NCBI RefSeq assembly: GCF_036320485.1
Contig: NZ_CP132911.1
Location: 2,294,001 to 2,358,000 of the forward strand
DNA: 64,000 bases
Direction of reading: 5' to 3'
From: Dyella sp. A6
Lineage (GTDB): Bacteria; Pseudomonadota; Gammaproteobacteria; Xanthomonadales; Rhodanobacteraceae
Shown: positions 16,361 through 28,988 of the stretch, one piece after another
How the letters are laid out: every line of letters begins with the position of its first letter
How positions within the stretch are numbered: the stretch's first letter is position 1
Translations under genes and position numbers: made by a program
Notes under the pieces: generated by a model
Seen by the model: only the letters and a program-made list of their open reading frames with translations
Databases searched by the model: none
Told to the model about the DNA's origin: nothing

Positions 16361-19009
16361 ATGAGCCAAGACGACCTTTCCCAGCACACCCCATTGATGC
16401 GCCAGTTCCTCACCGCCAAGGCCGCGCATCCGGATGTGCTGCTGTTTTTCCGCATGGGCGATTTCTACGAATTGTTCTACGACGATGCACGCAAGGCCGC
16501 GCGCCTGCTCGATATCACGCTCACCCAGCGCGGGCAGTCGGCGGGCCAGCCGATCCCGATGGCCGGCGTGCCCTATCACGCAGTGGAGAACTATCTGGCG
16601 AAGCTGGTGCGGCTGGGCGAGTCGGTCGCGATCTGCGAGCAGATCGGCGACCCGGCCCTGGCCAAGGGCATCGTGGAGCGCAAGGTGGTGCGCATCGTCA
16701 CCCCCGGCACGGTGACCGACGCCGCACTGCTGGAGGAACGCCGCGACAATCTGCTGCTGGCCATCGCCGCCGGCCCGAAGGGTGCCTACGGGCTGGCCTG
16801 GGCCGACCTGTCCAGCGGCCGCTTTCTGCTCAGCGAGGCGCCGAATGCCGAGGCCCTGGCCGCGGAACTGGCCCGGCTGCAGCCGGCAGAAACCCTGGTC
16901 GACGAGAGCGTGAGCTGGCCGAAACTGGTCGCCAGCCTGCCCGGCCTGCGTCGTCGCCCACCCTGGCATTTCGAGAGCGATGCGGCCACACGCGAACTCA
17001 ACCGCTTCTTCGGCACCCGCGATCTCAGCGGTTTCGGCGTCGAGGGCATGCCGCTGGCCGTCGGTGCCGCCGGCTGCCTGCTCGGCTACGTCGAGGAAAC
17101 CCAGAAGAGCGCCCTGCCGCACCTGTCCGGCATGGCGGTGGAAAGCGCCAGCGAGACCATCGCGCTGGACGCAGCCACCCGCCGCAACCTGGAACTGGAC
17201 ACCCACCCCAGCGGCCGCACCGAACATACCCTGCTGGGCGTGCTGGACGAGACGGTGACACCGATGGGCGCACGCCTGATGCGCCGCTGGCTGAACCGTC
17301 CGCTGCGCTCGCGCGAGATGCTGCGCCGTCGCCACCAGGCCATCGCCAGCCTGATCGAAAGTCGCCGTCATCCGCTGCTGCGCGAACAGTTGCGCGGCAT
17401 TGGCGACCTGGAACGCATCCTCGCACGCGTGGCGCTGCGCTCGGCCCGACCGCGCGACCTGTCCACCCTGCGCGACGGCCTGCTCGCGGCACCCAGCATC
17501 AGCGCGCTCATCCACGGCCACGCCAACCCGGACCTGGCCAATCCGGACCCGGCGGCGGAAGCAACCACACTCGAAGCGACATTCCCCGATGTGTCGCCCC
17601 TGCTCGGCGACCTCGTCAAGCGCATCGGCGATCACGCCGACACCGCAGCGCTGCTCAAGCGCGCGGTGATCGAACAGCCGCCCGCGCTGCAGCGCGACGG
17701 CGGTGTGATTGCCGACGGCTACGACGCCGAGCTGGACGAACTGCGCCGACTGGCCACCCACGCCGACCAGTACCTGGTGGAACTGGAAGATCGCGAGAAG
17801 GCCGCCAGCGGCATCAGCACGCTGAAAGTCGGCTACAACCGCGTGCACGGCTACTACATCGAGATCTCCAAGGCGCAGGCCGACAAGGTACCCACCCACT
17901 ACACCCGCCGCCAGACCACCAAGAACGCCGAACGCTTCATCACCGAGGAACTCAAGCAGTTCGAAGACAAGGTGCTGTCGGCCAAGGAACGTTCGCTGAT
18001 GCGCGAACGCGCCCTGTACGAGGGACTGCTCGACGCGCTGACCGCGCAACTGGATGCGCTGAAGCAGGCCGCCGCCGCGGTTGCCGAACTCGACGTGATC
18101 GCCACCCTGGCCGAACGCGCCGAAACGCTGGACTGGAGCGCCCCCACGCTCACCGACGAGGCCGGCATCGCGATCGAACGCGGCCGTCATCCGGTGGTGG
18201 AAAAGGTGCGTGACGAACCATTCGAACCGAACGACCTGGCGCTGGACGACAAGCGTCGCATGCTGGTCATCACCGGCCCGAACATGGGCGGCAAGAGCAC
18301 CTACATGCGGCAGAACGCGCTGATCGTGCTGCTCGCCCACATTGGCAGCTACGTACCGGCCAGTGCCGCCACGATCGGCCCGGTCGACCGCATCTTCACC
18401 CGCATCGGCGCGGGCGACGATCTGTCGCGCGGCCAGTCCACCTTCATGGTGGAAATGAGCGAGACCGCCAACATCCTGCACAACGCCACCGAGCACAGCC
18501 TGGTGCTGATGGACGAGGTGGGGCGCGGCACCAGCACCTACGACGGACTGGCGCTGGCGCGTGCGGCGGCAGTGCACCTGGCTGCCAGCAGCCGTGCCTT
18601 CACCCTGTTCGCCACGCATTATTTCGAGCTGACCGAACTGGCCGGCGAATACCCCAGTATCGCCAACGTGCACCTGGACGCCGTGGAATACGGCGAGCAA
18701 CTGGTCTTCATGCACGCGGTGAAAGAAGGACCGGCCAACCGCAGCTTCGGACTGCAGGTGGCCGCGCTGGCCGGCCTGCCGCGCTCGGTGATCGCCGACG
18801 CGCGACGCACCCTGGCCGAACTGGAACGTGGCATGCACGCGCAACTGTCGGCTGCACCCGCGGCCGCAGCAGAGCCTTCGGCCCAACTGGGCCTGTTCGC
18901 ACCGGCGCAGCCTTCGGCCGTGGAACGCGAACTGGAAGGCATCGACCCCGATGCGATGAGCCCGCGCGAGGCACTCGACGCGCTCTACCGGCTCAAGCAG
19001 CTGCACTGA
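16361..19009 (+). CDS. mutS: DNA mismatch repair protein MutS
   Basis: An 882-residue MutS. The N-terminal mismatch-recognition motif [11 protein letters not shown] (Phe-x-Glu) is present, followed by connector and lever/clamp domains. The ATPase has Walker [10 protein letters not shown] at about residue 639, then [30 protein letters not shown] and [10 protein letters not shown]. The C-terminal tail ([20 protein letters not shown]) matches the dimerisation/tetramerisation peptide. ATG 16361 is chosen; the 33-codon extension to 16262 overlaps the divergent pncC start and lacks homology. Confidence 0.98.
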   Translation: MSQDDLSQHTPLMRQFLTAKAAHPDVLLFFRMGDFYELFYDDARKAARLLDITLTQRGQSAGQPIPMAGVPYHAVENYLAKLVRLGESVAICEQIGDPALAKGIVERKVVRIVTPGTVTDAALLEERRDNLLLAIAAGPKGAYGLAWADLSSGRFLLSEAPNAEALAAELARLQPAETLVDESVSWPKLVASLPGLRRRPPWHFESDAATRELNRFFGTRDLSGFGVEGMPLAVGAAGCLLGYVEETQKSALPHLSGMAVESASETIALDAATRRNLELDTHPSGRTEHTLLGVLDETVTPMGARLMRRWLNRPLRSREMLRRRHQAIASLIESRRHPLLREQLRGIGDLERILARVALRSARPRDLSTLRDGLLAAPSISALIHGHANPDLANPDPAAEATTLEATFPDVSPLLGDLVKRIGDHADTAALLKRAVIEQPPALQRDGGVIADGYDAELDELRRLATHADQYLVELEDREKAASGISTLKVGYNRVHGYYIEISKAQADKVPTHYTRRQTTKNAERFITEELKQFEDKVLSAKERSLMRERALYEGLLDALTAQLDALKQAAAAVAELDVIATLAERAETLDWSAPTLTDEAGIAIERGRHPVVEKVRDEPFEPNDLALDDKRRMLVITGPNMGGKSTYMRQNALIVLLAHIGSYVPASAATIGPVDRIFTRIGAGDDLSRGQSTFMVEMSETANILHNATEHSLVLMDEVGRGTSTYDGLALARAAAVHLAASSRAFTLFATHYFELTELAGEYPSIANVHLDAVEYGEQLVFMHAVKEGPANRSFGLQVAALAGLPRSVIADARRTLAELERGMHAQLSAAPAAAAEPSAQLGLFAPAQPSAVERELEGIDPDAMSPREALDALYRLKQLH

Positions 19010-21406
<2,397 letters not shown>

Positions 21407-21415
21407 TCCACGCAG

Positions 21416-21442
21416 AAGGCCGGCGTCATCGACGCCGGCCTT
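21416..21442. terminator. Terminator between katG and the PLP-enzyme gene
   Basis: AAGGCCGGCGTC-ATC-GACGCCGGCCTT, a perfect 12-bp stem, 9 bp past the katG stop. It can serve both convergent genes. Confidence 0.8.
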
Positions 21443-21486
21443 CCATGGTCACCGCGCGGAACACCGACGTTGTCGATGAACCGCTT

Positions 21487-22686
21487 TCAGGCCACCCGCG
21501 ACATCGCCGCCGCGTCCAGCGCCTGAGCCAGATCAGCCCAGATGTCGTCGACGTGCTCGATACCCACCGACAACCGCAGCAGGCCGGGGGTGATGCCGCA
21601 ACGCTGTTGTGTATCCGCATCCAGCACGCGATGGGTCAGGCCCGCCGGATGCTGGATCAGCGTATCGACCGACCCCAGGCTTACCGCTGGCGTGGCGAGC
21701 GCCACCGACGCCATCACAGTGGCCGCCGCGGCATGACCGCCATGCAGCTCGAACGCCATCAGGCTGCCCGGGCCGCGCATCTGCGAGCCCACCAGCTGGG
21801 CATTCGCCACCGTTCCCAGCCCCGGATAACAGACCTTGGCCACCGCCGGGTGCCGTTCCAGCATCTCGGCAAGCCGCTGCGCGTTTTCCTGCGCCTGCAG
21901 CACGCGCAGACCCAGCGTCGGCAGACCACGATGCAGCAGATAGGCGGCCAGCGGATGCAATAGTCCGCCGGTGGCGGCGCGCACCTGGCGCAGTGCACCA
22001 GCCCACGCACTGTCGCAGGCCACTACGCCGGCAATCACGTCGCCATGGCCGCCAATGAACTTGGTCGCGCTGTGCAGTACCAGCGCCGCCCCCTGCGCCG
22101 CCGGCTGCTGCAGCACCGGCGTGGCGAAGGTGGAATCCACCAGTACCGGCACGCCCTGCGCAGCGCGTACTACGGCCGCGATGTCGACCAGGTCGAGGGT
22201 CGGGTTGGCCGGCGTCTCAATGATCACCAGTGCGGTATCGGCATCGATGGCCGCGGCGATTCCGGCAGGCTCCACCCAGCGGGTCTCGATACCGAGCAGC
22301 CCCGAATTCAGCAGGTGATCGCTGGTGCCGTACAGCGGACGCGCAGCCAGCACATGCCGGCCGCGCTGACCCGCCGCCAGCAGGCAGGCCGACATCGCGG
22401 CCATGCCCGAACCGAAAGCCACCGCATCGCTGGTGCCTTCCAGTTGCGCGAAGGCGGCCTCGAAACGCGCCACGGTGGGGTTGTGCAGGCGCGCGTAGAT
22501 CGGGTTGGCCGCGGTGGCGGCGCCACCGACCAGCGCATCGAAGCTCTCGGTTCCGGTCGCCAGGTCGCGCACGGGGTACGTGGTGGACAGGTCCAGCGGC
22601 GGCGCATGCACCCCCAGCTCGGCAAAGTCCTCACGGCCGGCATGGACAGCAAGCGTCTGCGGATGAAACGGGGTAGAGTCGCGCAT
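21487..22686 (-). CDS. Cys/Met-metabolism PLP enzyme (cystathionine/methionine lyase family)
   Basis: A 399-residue fold-type I PLP enzyme of the transsulfuration family. The Schiff-base lysine is K209 in [16 protein letters not shown] contacts include VDSTFATP and GSGMAAMSA. The C-terminal [17 protein letters not shown] block is nearer to methionine gamma-lyase-like enzymes than to MetB, but the cysteine typical of methionine gamma-lyase after PLYG is a threonine here. Cystathionine gamma-lyase/synthase-like activity is therefore also possible. It is divergent from an Lrp regulator, the same layout as mdeA-mdeR in Pseudomonas, which favours regulated methionine or cysteine catabolism. Confidence 0.85.
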   Translation of the reverse strand: MRDSTPFHPQTLAVHAGREDFAELGVHAPPLDLSTTYPVRDLATGTESFDALVGGAATAANPIYARLHNPTVARFEAAFAQLEGTSDAVAFGSGMAAMSACLLAAGQRGRHVLAARPLYGTSDHLLNSGLLGIETRWVEPAGIAAAIDADTALVIIETPANPTLDLVDIAAVVRAAQGVPVLVDSTFATPVLQQPAAQGAALVLHSATKFIGGHGDVIAGVVACDSAWAGALRQVRAATGGLLHPLAAYLLHRGLPTLGLRVLQAQENAQRLAEMLERHPAVAKVCYPGLGTVANAQLVGSQMRGPGSLMAFELHGGHAAAATVMASVALATPAVSLGSVDTLIQHPAGLTHRVLDADTQQRCGITPGLLRLSVGIEHVDDIWADLAQALDAAAMSRVA

Positions 22687-22749
22687 CGGGCACCCATGAT
22701 TCGTCTGAATCGGGCAAGCCTAGAATCAAAGAACACTCATCAGGAAGCA

Positions 22750-22769
22750 TGTCGAATTTTATTTCGACA
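22750..22769. promoter_or_regulatory. Palindromic operator in the PLP-enzyme/Lrp divergent region
   Basis: TGTCGAA-N6-TTCGACA, a perfect 7-bp inverted repeat 12 bp before the Lrp start, with a second weaker palindrome GATTC-GTCT-GAATC at 22698-22711 near the PLP-enzyme start. Two sites flanking a divergent promoter suit an octameric Lrp regulator. Confidence 0.5.
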
Positions 22770-22781
22770 AGAGGGCATTCC

Positions 22782-23258
22782 ATGCATCTCGATCGAACCG
22801 ACTTCGCCATCCTTCGCGAATTGCGGAAGAACGCACGGCTACCCAACAAGCTGCTGGCCGAACGCATCGGCGTGGCGCCGTCCACGGCACTGGAGCGGGT
22901 CCGTCGACTGCGCGAAAGCGGCGCGATCCAGGGCTTCCATGCGGAGATCCAGCCGCAGGCGGTCGGCATCGGACTGCAGGCCATGATCAGCGTGCGGCTG
23001 GCCCGCCATGCACGTGGCGACCTTGATGCCTTCCACGCCTACCTGCTGACCCTGCGCGAAGTGCTCGGGTTCTATCACGTGGCCGGTGCCAACGATTACC
23101 TGGTGCACGTGGCGGTGCACGACAGCGACCATCTACGCGACTTCGCGCTGGACGCGTTCACCACTCGAGCCGAGGTGGCGCACATCGAGACCAGCCTGAT
23201 TTTCACCTTCCGGCGAAACCCCGACCTGCCGGTGTATCAGGACAGCGAACGCGAGTGA
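22782..23258 (+). CDS. Lrp/AsnC-family transcriptional regulator
   Basis: A 158-residue regulator. The N-terminal HTH is LDRTDFAILRELRKNARLPNKLLAERIGVAPSTALERVRRL; a C-terminal RAM/AsnC ligand-binding domain follows (GFYHVAGANDYLVHVAVHDSDHLRDF). Family length is normal. ATG 22782 has AGAGGG six bases upstream; a start at 22749 would overlap the palindrome. It is divergent from the PLP enzyme and probably controls it in response to an amino acid, an inference from gene order. Confidence 0.92.
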   Translation: MHLDRTDFAILRELRKNARLPNKLLAERIGVAPSTALERVRRLRESGAIQGFHAEIQPQAVGIGLQAMISVRLARHARGDLDAFHAYLLTLREVLGFYHVAGANDYLVHVAVHDSDHLRDFALDAFTTRAEVAHIETSLIFTFRRNPDLPVYQDSERE

Positions 23259-23270
23259 GTGGGGGGCGTC

Positions 23271-23807
23271 TCAGGCCGCCGCGCCGGAAACGTGACTGGC
23301 CGGCACCACCGCCGGCAACGCAGGCACCGCCGACGGCACGGCACGCCCGGCCAGTCGGCCGGCACGCACCAGTTGCTGGATGCTCGCGTTGACCTCGGCG
23401 TGGCCGAACGGCTTCTTGATGAAGTCATCCGCACCGAAGCGCTGCACATAGAACTGCTCGGTCGCCTGCGGATTGCCGCTGATCATCACGATCGGAATGT
23501 GCGCGGTGCGCGGATCGTGACGCAGCGCGCGCAACACGGCGAAACCGTTGATGCCGGGTAGCACGATATCCAAGAAGATCAGCTGGGGCTGCATTTCGCC
23601 GGCCCATTCAAGCGCGCTCTCGCCATCCACGGCTTTCTGCACCGCATAACCGTCGCGCTCCAGCATGCGCCCCAGCACCGCGCAGATGGTCGGCGAGTCG
23701 TCCACCACCAGCATGCGTGTGCCAACCGCCGCCTTGCGCGGAAGCTCGATACCACGAAAGCTGTCGACGGCCAGCCGGCCGAACATGCGCTTGAAGAATC
23801 CGATCAC
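23271..23807 (-). CDS. Single-domain response regulator (PilH/CheY-like)
   Basis: A 178-residue protein with a receiver domain at about residues 30-150. The acidic pocket is VVDDS (D36/D37), the phosphoacceptor is D80 in FLDIVLPG, and the conserved lysine is in IKKPFG (about 132). There is no output domain; the tail is Ala/Pro-rich. The start is GTG 23807 with a GGGGGAG ribosome site. It resembles PilG/PilH-type regulators of twitching motility, but no pil or che genes are nearby, so the partner kinase is unknown. Its stop is 12 bp from the convergent Lrp stop. Confidence 0.88.
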   Translation of the reverse strand: MIGFFKRMFGRLAVDSFRGIELPRKAAVGTRMLVVDDSPTICAVLGRMLERDGYAVQKAVDGESALEWAGEMQPQLIFLDIVLPGINGFAVLRALRHDPRTAHIPIVMISGNPQATEQFYVQRFGADDFIKKPFGHAEVNASIQQLVRAGRLAGRAVPSAVPALPAVVPASHVSGAAA

Positions 23808-23914
23808 GGCGCTTTCTCCCCCAGTTCATCCACGAGCGCGCTGGCATGACACGGCATGCCATCCGGCCTTGTGTATGTTCGGGCAACAACCGCGCTAAAT
23901 CTGCGAAGCAATAC

Positions 23915-24322
23915 TCAACCGGAATCCTTCAACCGTCGCAGTTCGCGCCGTGCCTGCTTGTCCGGACGTTTCGGCGGTGCCGCCGCACCGATCATGCGGC
24001 GCTGCATCCGCGCGTCTTCGCGCACCTTCCTGCTCGCTTCGCTCTCGCGGTACAGGGTCTGCGCCACGCTTGCCGGACCGCGCCGTTCGGACAGCCCAAG
24101 CACCTCAATTTCCAGGCGCTCCTCGCCACGGGTCACGCGCAGGCGGTCGCCCACGTGAAGCGTCCTGGCCGGCTTGCAGCCGGCGTCGTTGACATCGACA
24201 TGGCCACCCACAATGGCCTGCTTGGCGAGACTGCGCGTCTTGAAGAACCGCGCAGCCCACAACCAGACATCCACGCGGACCTCACCCTGCCCGGCTGCGT
24301 CGGCTTCATTCATTGGAGGCAT
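23915..24322 (-). CDS. hslR: Heat-shock ribosome-rescue protein Hsp15
   Basis: A 135-residue S4-domain RNA-binding protein. VRVDVWLWAARFFKTRSLAKQAIVGGHVDVN is the Hsp15 signature, followed by the basic tail with KRPDKQARRELRRL. Hsp15 binds free 50S subunits carrying nascent chains and helps recycle them. ATG 24322 has GAGAG upstream and is preferred to the TTG at 24343. It lies downstream of the AEC permease on the same strand with a 74 bp gap. Confidence 0.92.
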   Translation of the reverse strand: MPPMNEADAAGQGEVRVDVWLWAARFFKTRSLAKQAIVGGHVDVNDAGCKPARTLHVGDRLRVTRGEERLEIEVLGLSERRGPASVAQTLYRESEASRKVREDARMQRRMIGAAAPPKRPDKQARRELRRLKDSG

Positions 24323-24396
24323 GCTTTCTCTCACTTTCAACAACCATATTCATTCCGTGCCGACCAGCACTCACATGTTCCTCACACCGTGACGTG

Positions 24397-25302
24397 TCAC
24401 CCCGCGGGCAGCCAGAGGTTGGCCAGCGGCACGGTCAGCAGCGACAGCACGATGCCGGCGCCAAGCACCGTATTCGCCAGCGCGGGTTCCAGTTCGTACT
24501 CGTCGGCCAGGATCGCGGCCGACACCATCGGCGCCATCGCCGCCTGCAGCACGCCGGCGGTCAGCACGAGACCGCCTACTCCAGACACCACGCCCAGCAC
24601 CCAGCAGGCGAGCGGTGCAGCAAGCAGTTTCCAACCCAGTCCCCAGCTCATCGCACCCAGCTCGCCGCGGTCGGGTCGGAAACTGAACTGCAGGCCCACC
24701 GAGAACAGCGCCAGCGGCGTCAGCGTGCTGCCGATCGGCCCGAACACGCCATCCAGCCATGTCGGCCAGCCACCCAGCGCGCCGACCACGATGCCCACGA
24801 TCAGGGCATCGAATGCCGGGAAGGTGAGGATGCGCCGCACGATCACCCGCGGCTGCGGCGCCTGCCCCGCATACAGGCAGGCCACCACGACGCCCAGCGA
24901 CGCCAGCAGCGGAAAACAGCCCAGCTGATCGGCCACCACCGCCAGCGACAGCCCGGCCTGCCCGTGCAGCGCCTGCAACATCGGGTAACCCATGAACGAG
25001 GTATTGCCCAGCCCGCACACCAGCACCAACGCACCGATCCGTTGCCGCGACCAGCCCCGCCAGCGTCCCAGCAGCGCGAACAACAGCCATGCGCCGAGGA
25101 ACACCACCCACATCGCCGCCACCGGAAACCACAGTTCCGGATTCGGCTTCAGTTTCGGCACCAGTTCCAGCACCAGCGCCGGCAGCGCGATGTTGATCAC
25201 CCACCAGTTGATCCCGTGCACCATGCCCGACGGCGGCCGCGCGAAACGCGCCACCAGCATGCCCAGTACGAGACAGACAAACAGCAACAGCAGCGCGCTC
25301 AT
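24397..25302 (-). CDS. AEC-family permease (auxin efflux carrier fold)
   Basis: A 301-residue integral membrane protein with about ten hydrophobic segments in two halves, as in AEC/BASS-like transporters of malate, malonate or unknown organic acids. Recognisable blocks are WVINIALPALVLELVPKL, GLGNTSFMGYPML and TLTPLALFSVGLQFSF. Substrate cannot be read from sequence. It is divergent from the APH-fold kinase gene with a 131 bp gap. Confidence 0.85.
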   Translation of the reverse strand: MSALLLLFVCLVLGMLVARFARPPSGMVHGINWWVINIALPALVLELVPKLKPNPELWFPVAAMWVVFLGAWLLFALLGRWRGWSRQRIGALVLVCGLGNTSFMGYPMLQALHGQAGLSLAVVADQLGCFPLLASLGVVVACLYAGQAPQPRVIVRRILTFPAFDALIVGIVVGALGGWPTWLDGVFGPIGSTLTPLALFSVGLQFSFRPDRGELGAMSWGLGWKLLAAPLACWVLGVVSGVGGLVLTAGVLQAAMAPMVSAAILADEYELEPALANTVLGAGIVLSLLTVPLANLWLPAG

Positions 25303-25433
25303 CGTAGAACCGGTTCAAGCCATGTCAGGCCGCCATTAGACGCGATGGACCGGGCACACGTCACGCCGGTGCACGCAGACGCGCGGCCTATCGGAGATAA
25401 TGGCCGCTTTCCGTCCACGGCCTTCGCCCGCGC

Positions 25434-26561
25434 ATGAGCACAACCGATCACCGCGTGCACGGCCTCGCCGCCGACGAGATCGCACCCGACTGGCCGCCGC
25501 TGACCGCGACCGAAGTGGCGACGCTGCTCGAGCGCTACCCGGGACTGGTCGCACCGCGAACGATCCACTGGCACAGCCCGCGTCCGCTGTCCGCCGCCGC
25601 GCTGGTCGATACCGCAGGCGGGCGTGTCTTCGTCAAGCGCCACCACGCCAGCGTGCGCACGACGACGACGCTGTCGGAAGAACATCGCTTCATCGCCTGG
25701 CTGCGTGCCGCGGGCATGCCGATACCCGCTGTACTTGCCGACCGTGATGGTCACACCGCCATCGCCATCGACGACAGCACCTATGAAGTGCATGCATCGG
25801 CGGCCGGCATCGATATTTACCGCGACACCATGTCCTGGGTGCCATTGCGCGAGCTGCGACACGCGCACACCGCCGGCACCATGCTGGCACGCCTGCACGA
25901 CGCCGCCGAAGGGTATGCCGCACCTCAGCGCGACTGCCACCGGCTGGTCGCCCGCAGCGATTTGATCGAGGCGGACGATCCGCTGCAGGCGCTGGCCGCC
26001 CAGTTGCCGCAACGACCGGCACTGGCCGCCTATCTGGCCGGTCGCGACTGGCAGCGCGAGATCGCCGCGGCAGTCGCCCCGTTCCACGCTGTGGCGCAGC
26101 CGCAGCTGGCACGCCAGCCGCGCCTGTGGACGCATGGCGACTGGCATGTATCCAACCTGTGCTGGAGCAGCGACGCGCCCGATGCCCGCATCGAGGCAGT
26201 GCTCGATTTCGGCCTGTCCGCGCGCAGCTTCGCACTGTTCGACCTGGCTACCGCGGTCGAGCGCAACGCGATCGCGTGGCTTGAAGTCGACGGCGACATC
26301 GGCCATCACGATGTCGCCACGGCACTGCTTTCCGGTTACCACGCCGTGCGTCCGCTGGAGCGCGACCAACGCGCACTGCTGGCCGCGCTGCTGCCCATGG
26401 TTCACCTGGACTTCGCGCTGTCTGAAGTGGAGTATTTCTGCGCAGCCACGCACACGCTCGCACACGCCGACGTGGCCTACGACACCTTCCTGCGCGGCCA
26501 CGCCGCGTGGTTCCGCACCCCGTACGGACAGGCCCTGCTGGAAACCATCCGCGAAGGGTGA
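25434..26561 (+). CDS. APH/choline-kinase-fold phosphotransferase
   Basis: A 375-residue aminoglycoside-phosphotransferase-fold protein. ATP-binding VFVKRHH is near residue 68, the Brenner-type catalytic loop is LWTHGDWHVSNLCW (about 231-244), and the DFG-equivalent is AVLDFGLSARSF. Family members phosphorylate small alcohols, including thiamin in some bacteria. Its location directly before a TPP riboswitch and a thiamin uptake pair makes a thiamin kinase role worth testing, but the gene is upstream of the riboswitch and so not controlled by it. A GATAAT-like -10 lies about 30 bp before the ATG. Confidence 0.78.
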   Translation: MSTTDHRVHGLAADEIAPDWPPLTATEVATLLERYPGLVAPRTIHWHSPRPLSAAALVDTAGGRVFVKRHHASVRTTTTLSEEHRFIAWLRAAGMPIPAVLADRDGHTAIAIDDSTYEVHASAAGIDIYRDTMSWVPLRELRHAHTAGTMLARLHDAAEGYAAPQRDCHRLVARSDLIEADDPLQALAAQLPQRPALAAYLAGRDWQREIAAAVAPFHAVAQPQLARQPRLWTHGDWHVSNLCWSSDAPDARIEAVLDFGLSARSFALFDLATAVERNAIAWLEVDGDIGHHDVATALLSGYHAVRPLERDQRALLAALLPMVHLDFALSEVEYFCAATHTLAHADVAYDTFLRGHAAWFRTPYGQALLETIREG

Positions 26562-26609
26562 TGCACGGCAGCGAGCACGCGGCCGTCATTCGTGGTTCAA
26601 TAGAAAAAG

Positions 26610-26687
26610 AAGCGGGGGTGCCCGGCGAAGGCCGGGCTGAGAGAGTCCCTTGGAACCTGATCCGGTTTGCACCGGCGTAGGGAGCTT
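26610..26687 (+). promoter_or_regulatory. TPP riboswitch (THI element)
   Basis: A typical thi-box: P1 helix AAGC/GCTT closes GGGGTGCC, then a P3 stem (CCCGGC/GCCGGG), the core CTGAGA, CCCTTGGAACCTGATCCGG and ACCGGCGTAGGGA. These conserved segments bind the pyrimidine and pyrophosphate of TPP. It lies 88 bp upstream of the TonB-receptor ATG. No T-run follows, so control at translation initiation is more likely than termination; the ribosome site of the receptor gene is weak, in keeping with that. Confidence 0.95.
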
Positions 26688-26774
26688 GATAGAGGAAAGG
26701 CGCGATCCGTCCCGGCGGGTCGTCCGCGCGTTCCGCCGTCGCTTCGTCCGCAACCACTACGACGACGAACGACG

Positions 26775-28988
26775 ATGCCCACGATCCGATTGCCCGCACC
26801 CGCACTGCTCCCCCTGGCCCTGCTCGCCGCGATCGGCAGCAGCCGAGCCGCCGAGACATCCACCGCGCCATCCAGCGCCCAGAACACCACCCAGTCGGCC
26901 CAATCCCAGGCCAAGTCGCTACCCACCGTGCAGGTGAATGGCCAGGCCGCGCCGCGCGTGCCCAGCGGCAGCGTGGCGGTGTACGGCCCTGCTTCGTTGC
27001 ACGACACGCCCGCCGCGATCAGCGTGGTTTCGCACCAGCAGCTGGCCGATGCACAGGTCCAGAACCTGCGCGACCTGGTCCGGCAGAACGCCTCGCTCAG
27101 CGACGACTATGCGCCGGTCGGCTACTACCAGGACATCGCCATCCGCGGCTTTCCGATCGACCTGGCCACCGGCATCCGCTTCAACGACCTGATCGTCAAC
27201 GGCGAACAGGACATGTCGCCGGAAGACAAGCAGAGCGTGCAGATCCTCAAGGGGCTGGCCGGCATCGAGGCCGGCGTGATGGAACCGGGCGGCCTGATCA
27301 ACTACGTCACCAAGCGCCCGGCGAAAGTACGCGAGGTCACCTTCGGCACCGACTCGCACGGCTCGCGCTACGCCGCTATCGATTACGGCACCTGGCTGAC
27401 ACCGAACTTCGGCGTGCGCGTCAACGCCGCCTACGACGTCACCCACAGCTACGTCGAACAGGCCAACGGCCGGCGCAATTTCTATTCGATCGCCGCCGAC
27501 TGGCGCATCACGCCAAACGCCAAACTCGAACTGGACAGCGACTACGAAGCACGCGCGCAGCGCTCGGTATCCGGCTTCCAGTTGCTGGGCGGTACCACGC
27601 TGCCGACCCATGTCGACGTGACCCGCATGCTGGGCTACGAGCCGTGGCAGCAGCCGGTCAGCATCCACTCGTCCAACACCAGCGTGCGCTATATCCAGAA
27701 GCTGTCGGACAACTGGCAGCTGCGCCTCGCGGCCGGCCACAGCCGGGCACTGATCGACGACAACGTCGCCTTCGCCTACGGCTGCTACTACGTCAGCGTG
27801 TGCGCGGACGGCACCGCCATTCCCGGGCACTACTTCGCCCCCGATGGCCAATACGACGTGTACGACTGGCGCAGCCCGGACGACACCCGCACCAACGACC
27901 AGGTGCGCGCCGTCCTGCAGGGCCGCTTCGAAACCGGCACGGTGAGTCACCAGCTTACTTTCGGAGTCAGCGACTTCAGGCGCCAGCTGAACCAGCGCGC
28001 CTACGTTTACGATTACGTAGGCACCGCCAGCATCTACCAGCCCAACCCGCCGTACTTCCCGCCGTCGCCGAACCAGCCGGGGACACCAGTGCCTACGATG
28101 GACAGCTGGCAACATACCGGCTTCGCCATGGACCGGATGACGCTGACCCCGCACTGGCAGGTTCTGGCCGGCGCGCAGTTCGTGCGCCTGCACGAACGCA
28201 CCTGGGATTTCGACGGTACCAAGCTGCGTGACACGCGCATGGAAAAGCTGCTGCCGCAGGCCGCCGTGTTGTGGAAACCGACGGCGGCATTGACCGGCTA
28301 TGTCAGCTACGCCAAGGGCCTGTCGCTGGGCGTCGCCTCGCCGTTCTGGACCAGCAACGGCAATGCCATCCTCGGTCCGCGCCTGTCGCGACAGTGGGAA
28401 ACCGGCCTGAAGTGGAAGGCCAGCGATGCGCTGGACCTCAACGCGGCGCTGTTCCACATCTCGCTGCCGTACCAGTACGCCAAGCCCGACTCCACGGCAG
28501 CCGGCTACACCTTCGTGCAGCAGGGCAGCGAGGTGCATACCGGGCTTGAACTGAACGCTGATGGCGCACTCACCGACAACCTCACCGTGCATGCCAGCGT
28601 CAGCACCATCCGCGCCGTGGCCGAGAACAGCGGCACGCCTGCCTACGACGGCCACCAGGTGGAAAACGTGCCGCGCTGGCGCGCCAGTACCATGCTGGCC
28701 TGGCGCCTGCCCGTGCTGCCGCAGCTGACCCTGCTGGGCGGCTGGCGCTATGCCTCGTCCAACCCCGCCACGCCCAGCGGTTCGGTACGCGCACCGGCCT
28801 GGCAGGTATTCGATGCGGGGCTGCGCTACCAGACCACGCTGGCGCATCATGCGGTGACCTGGCGCCTGATGGTGAACAACGTGTTCGACCATTTCTACTG
28901 GGTCGACACCGGCACCTCCGGCGGCGATGCCTACCTGTTCCCCGGCGCTCCACGACTGGCACGGTTGACCATGAGCTACGCATTGTGA
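26775..28988 (+). CDS. TonB-dependent outer-membrane receptor, probably for thiamin
   Basis: A 737-residue receptor. A signal peptide (LLPLALLAAIGSSRA, cut near residue 25) is followed by a Gln/Ser-rich linker, plug domain (AAISVVSHQQLADAQVQNL, IRGFPID, QILKGLAGIEAGVMEPGG) and a 22-strand-type barrel with NVFDHFYW near the end. By sequence it belongs to the siderophore-receptor subfamily. The upstream TPP riboswitch and downstream PnuC-type permease indicate thiamin or a thiamin precursor as substrate (inference). ATG 26775 is used; the extension to 26667 runs into the riboswitch. Confidence 0.88.
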   Translation: MPTIRLPAPALLPLALLAAIGSSRAAETSTAPSSAQNTTQSAQSQAKSLPTVQVNGQAAPRVPSGSVAVYGPASLHDTPAAISVVSHQQLADAQVQNLRDLVRQNASLSDDYAPVGYYQDIAIRGFPIDLATGIRFNDLIVNGEQDMSPEDKQSVQILKGLAGIEAGVMEPGGLINYVTKRPAKVREVTFGTDSHGSRYAAIDYGTWLTPNFGVRVNAAYDVTHSYVEQANGRRNFYSIAADWRITPNAKLELDSDYEARAQRSVSGFQLLGGTTLPTHVDVTRMLGYEPWQQPVSIHSSNTSVRYIQKLSDNWQLRLAAGHSRALIDDNVAFAYGCYYVSVCADGTAIPGHYFAPDGQYDVYDWRSPDDTRTNDQVRAVLQGRFETGTVSHQLTFGVSDFRRQLNQRAYVYDYVGTASIYQPNPPYFPPSPNQPGTPVPTMDSWQHTGFAMDRMTLTPHWQVLAGAQFVRLHERTWDFDGTKLRDTRMEKLLPQAAVLWKPTAALTGYVSYAKGLSLGVASPFWTSNGNAILGPRLSRQWETGLKWKASDALDLNAALFHISLPYQYAKPDSTAAGYTFVQQGSEVHTGLELNADGALTDNLTVHASVSTIRAVAENSGTPAYDGHQVENVPRWRASTMLAWRLPVLPQLTLLGGWRYASSNPATPSGSVRAPAWQVFDAGLRYQTTLAHHAVTWRLMVNNVFDHFYWVDTGTSGGDAYLFPGAPRLARLTMSYAL

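Noticed and set aside
16301..19006. A 901-codon open frame on the - strand opposite mutS
   Set aside because: Shadow of mutS; translation is biased, with no motifs, while mutS has every expected motif.
26919..28892. A 657-codon frame opposite the TonB receptor
   Set aside because: Antisense shadow with no recognisable domain.
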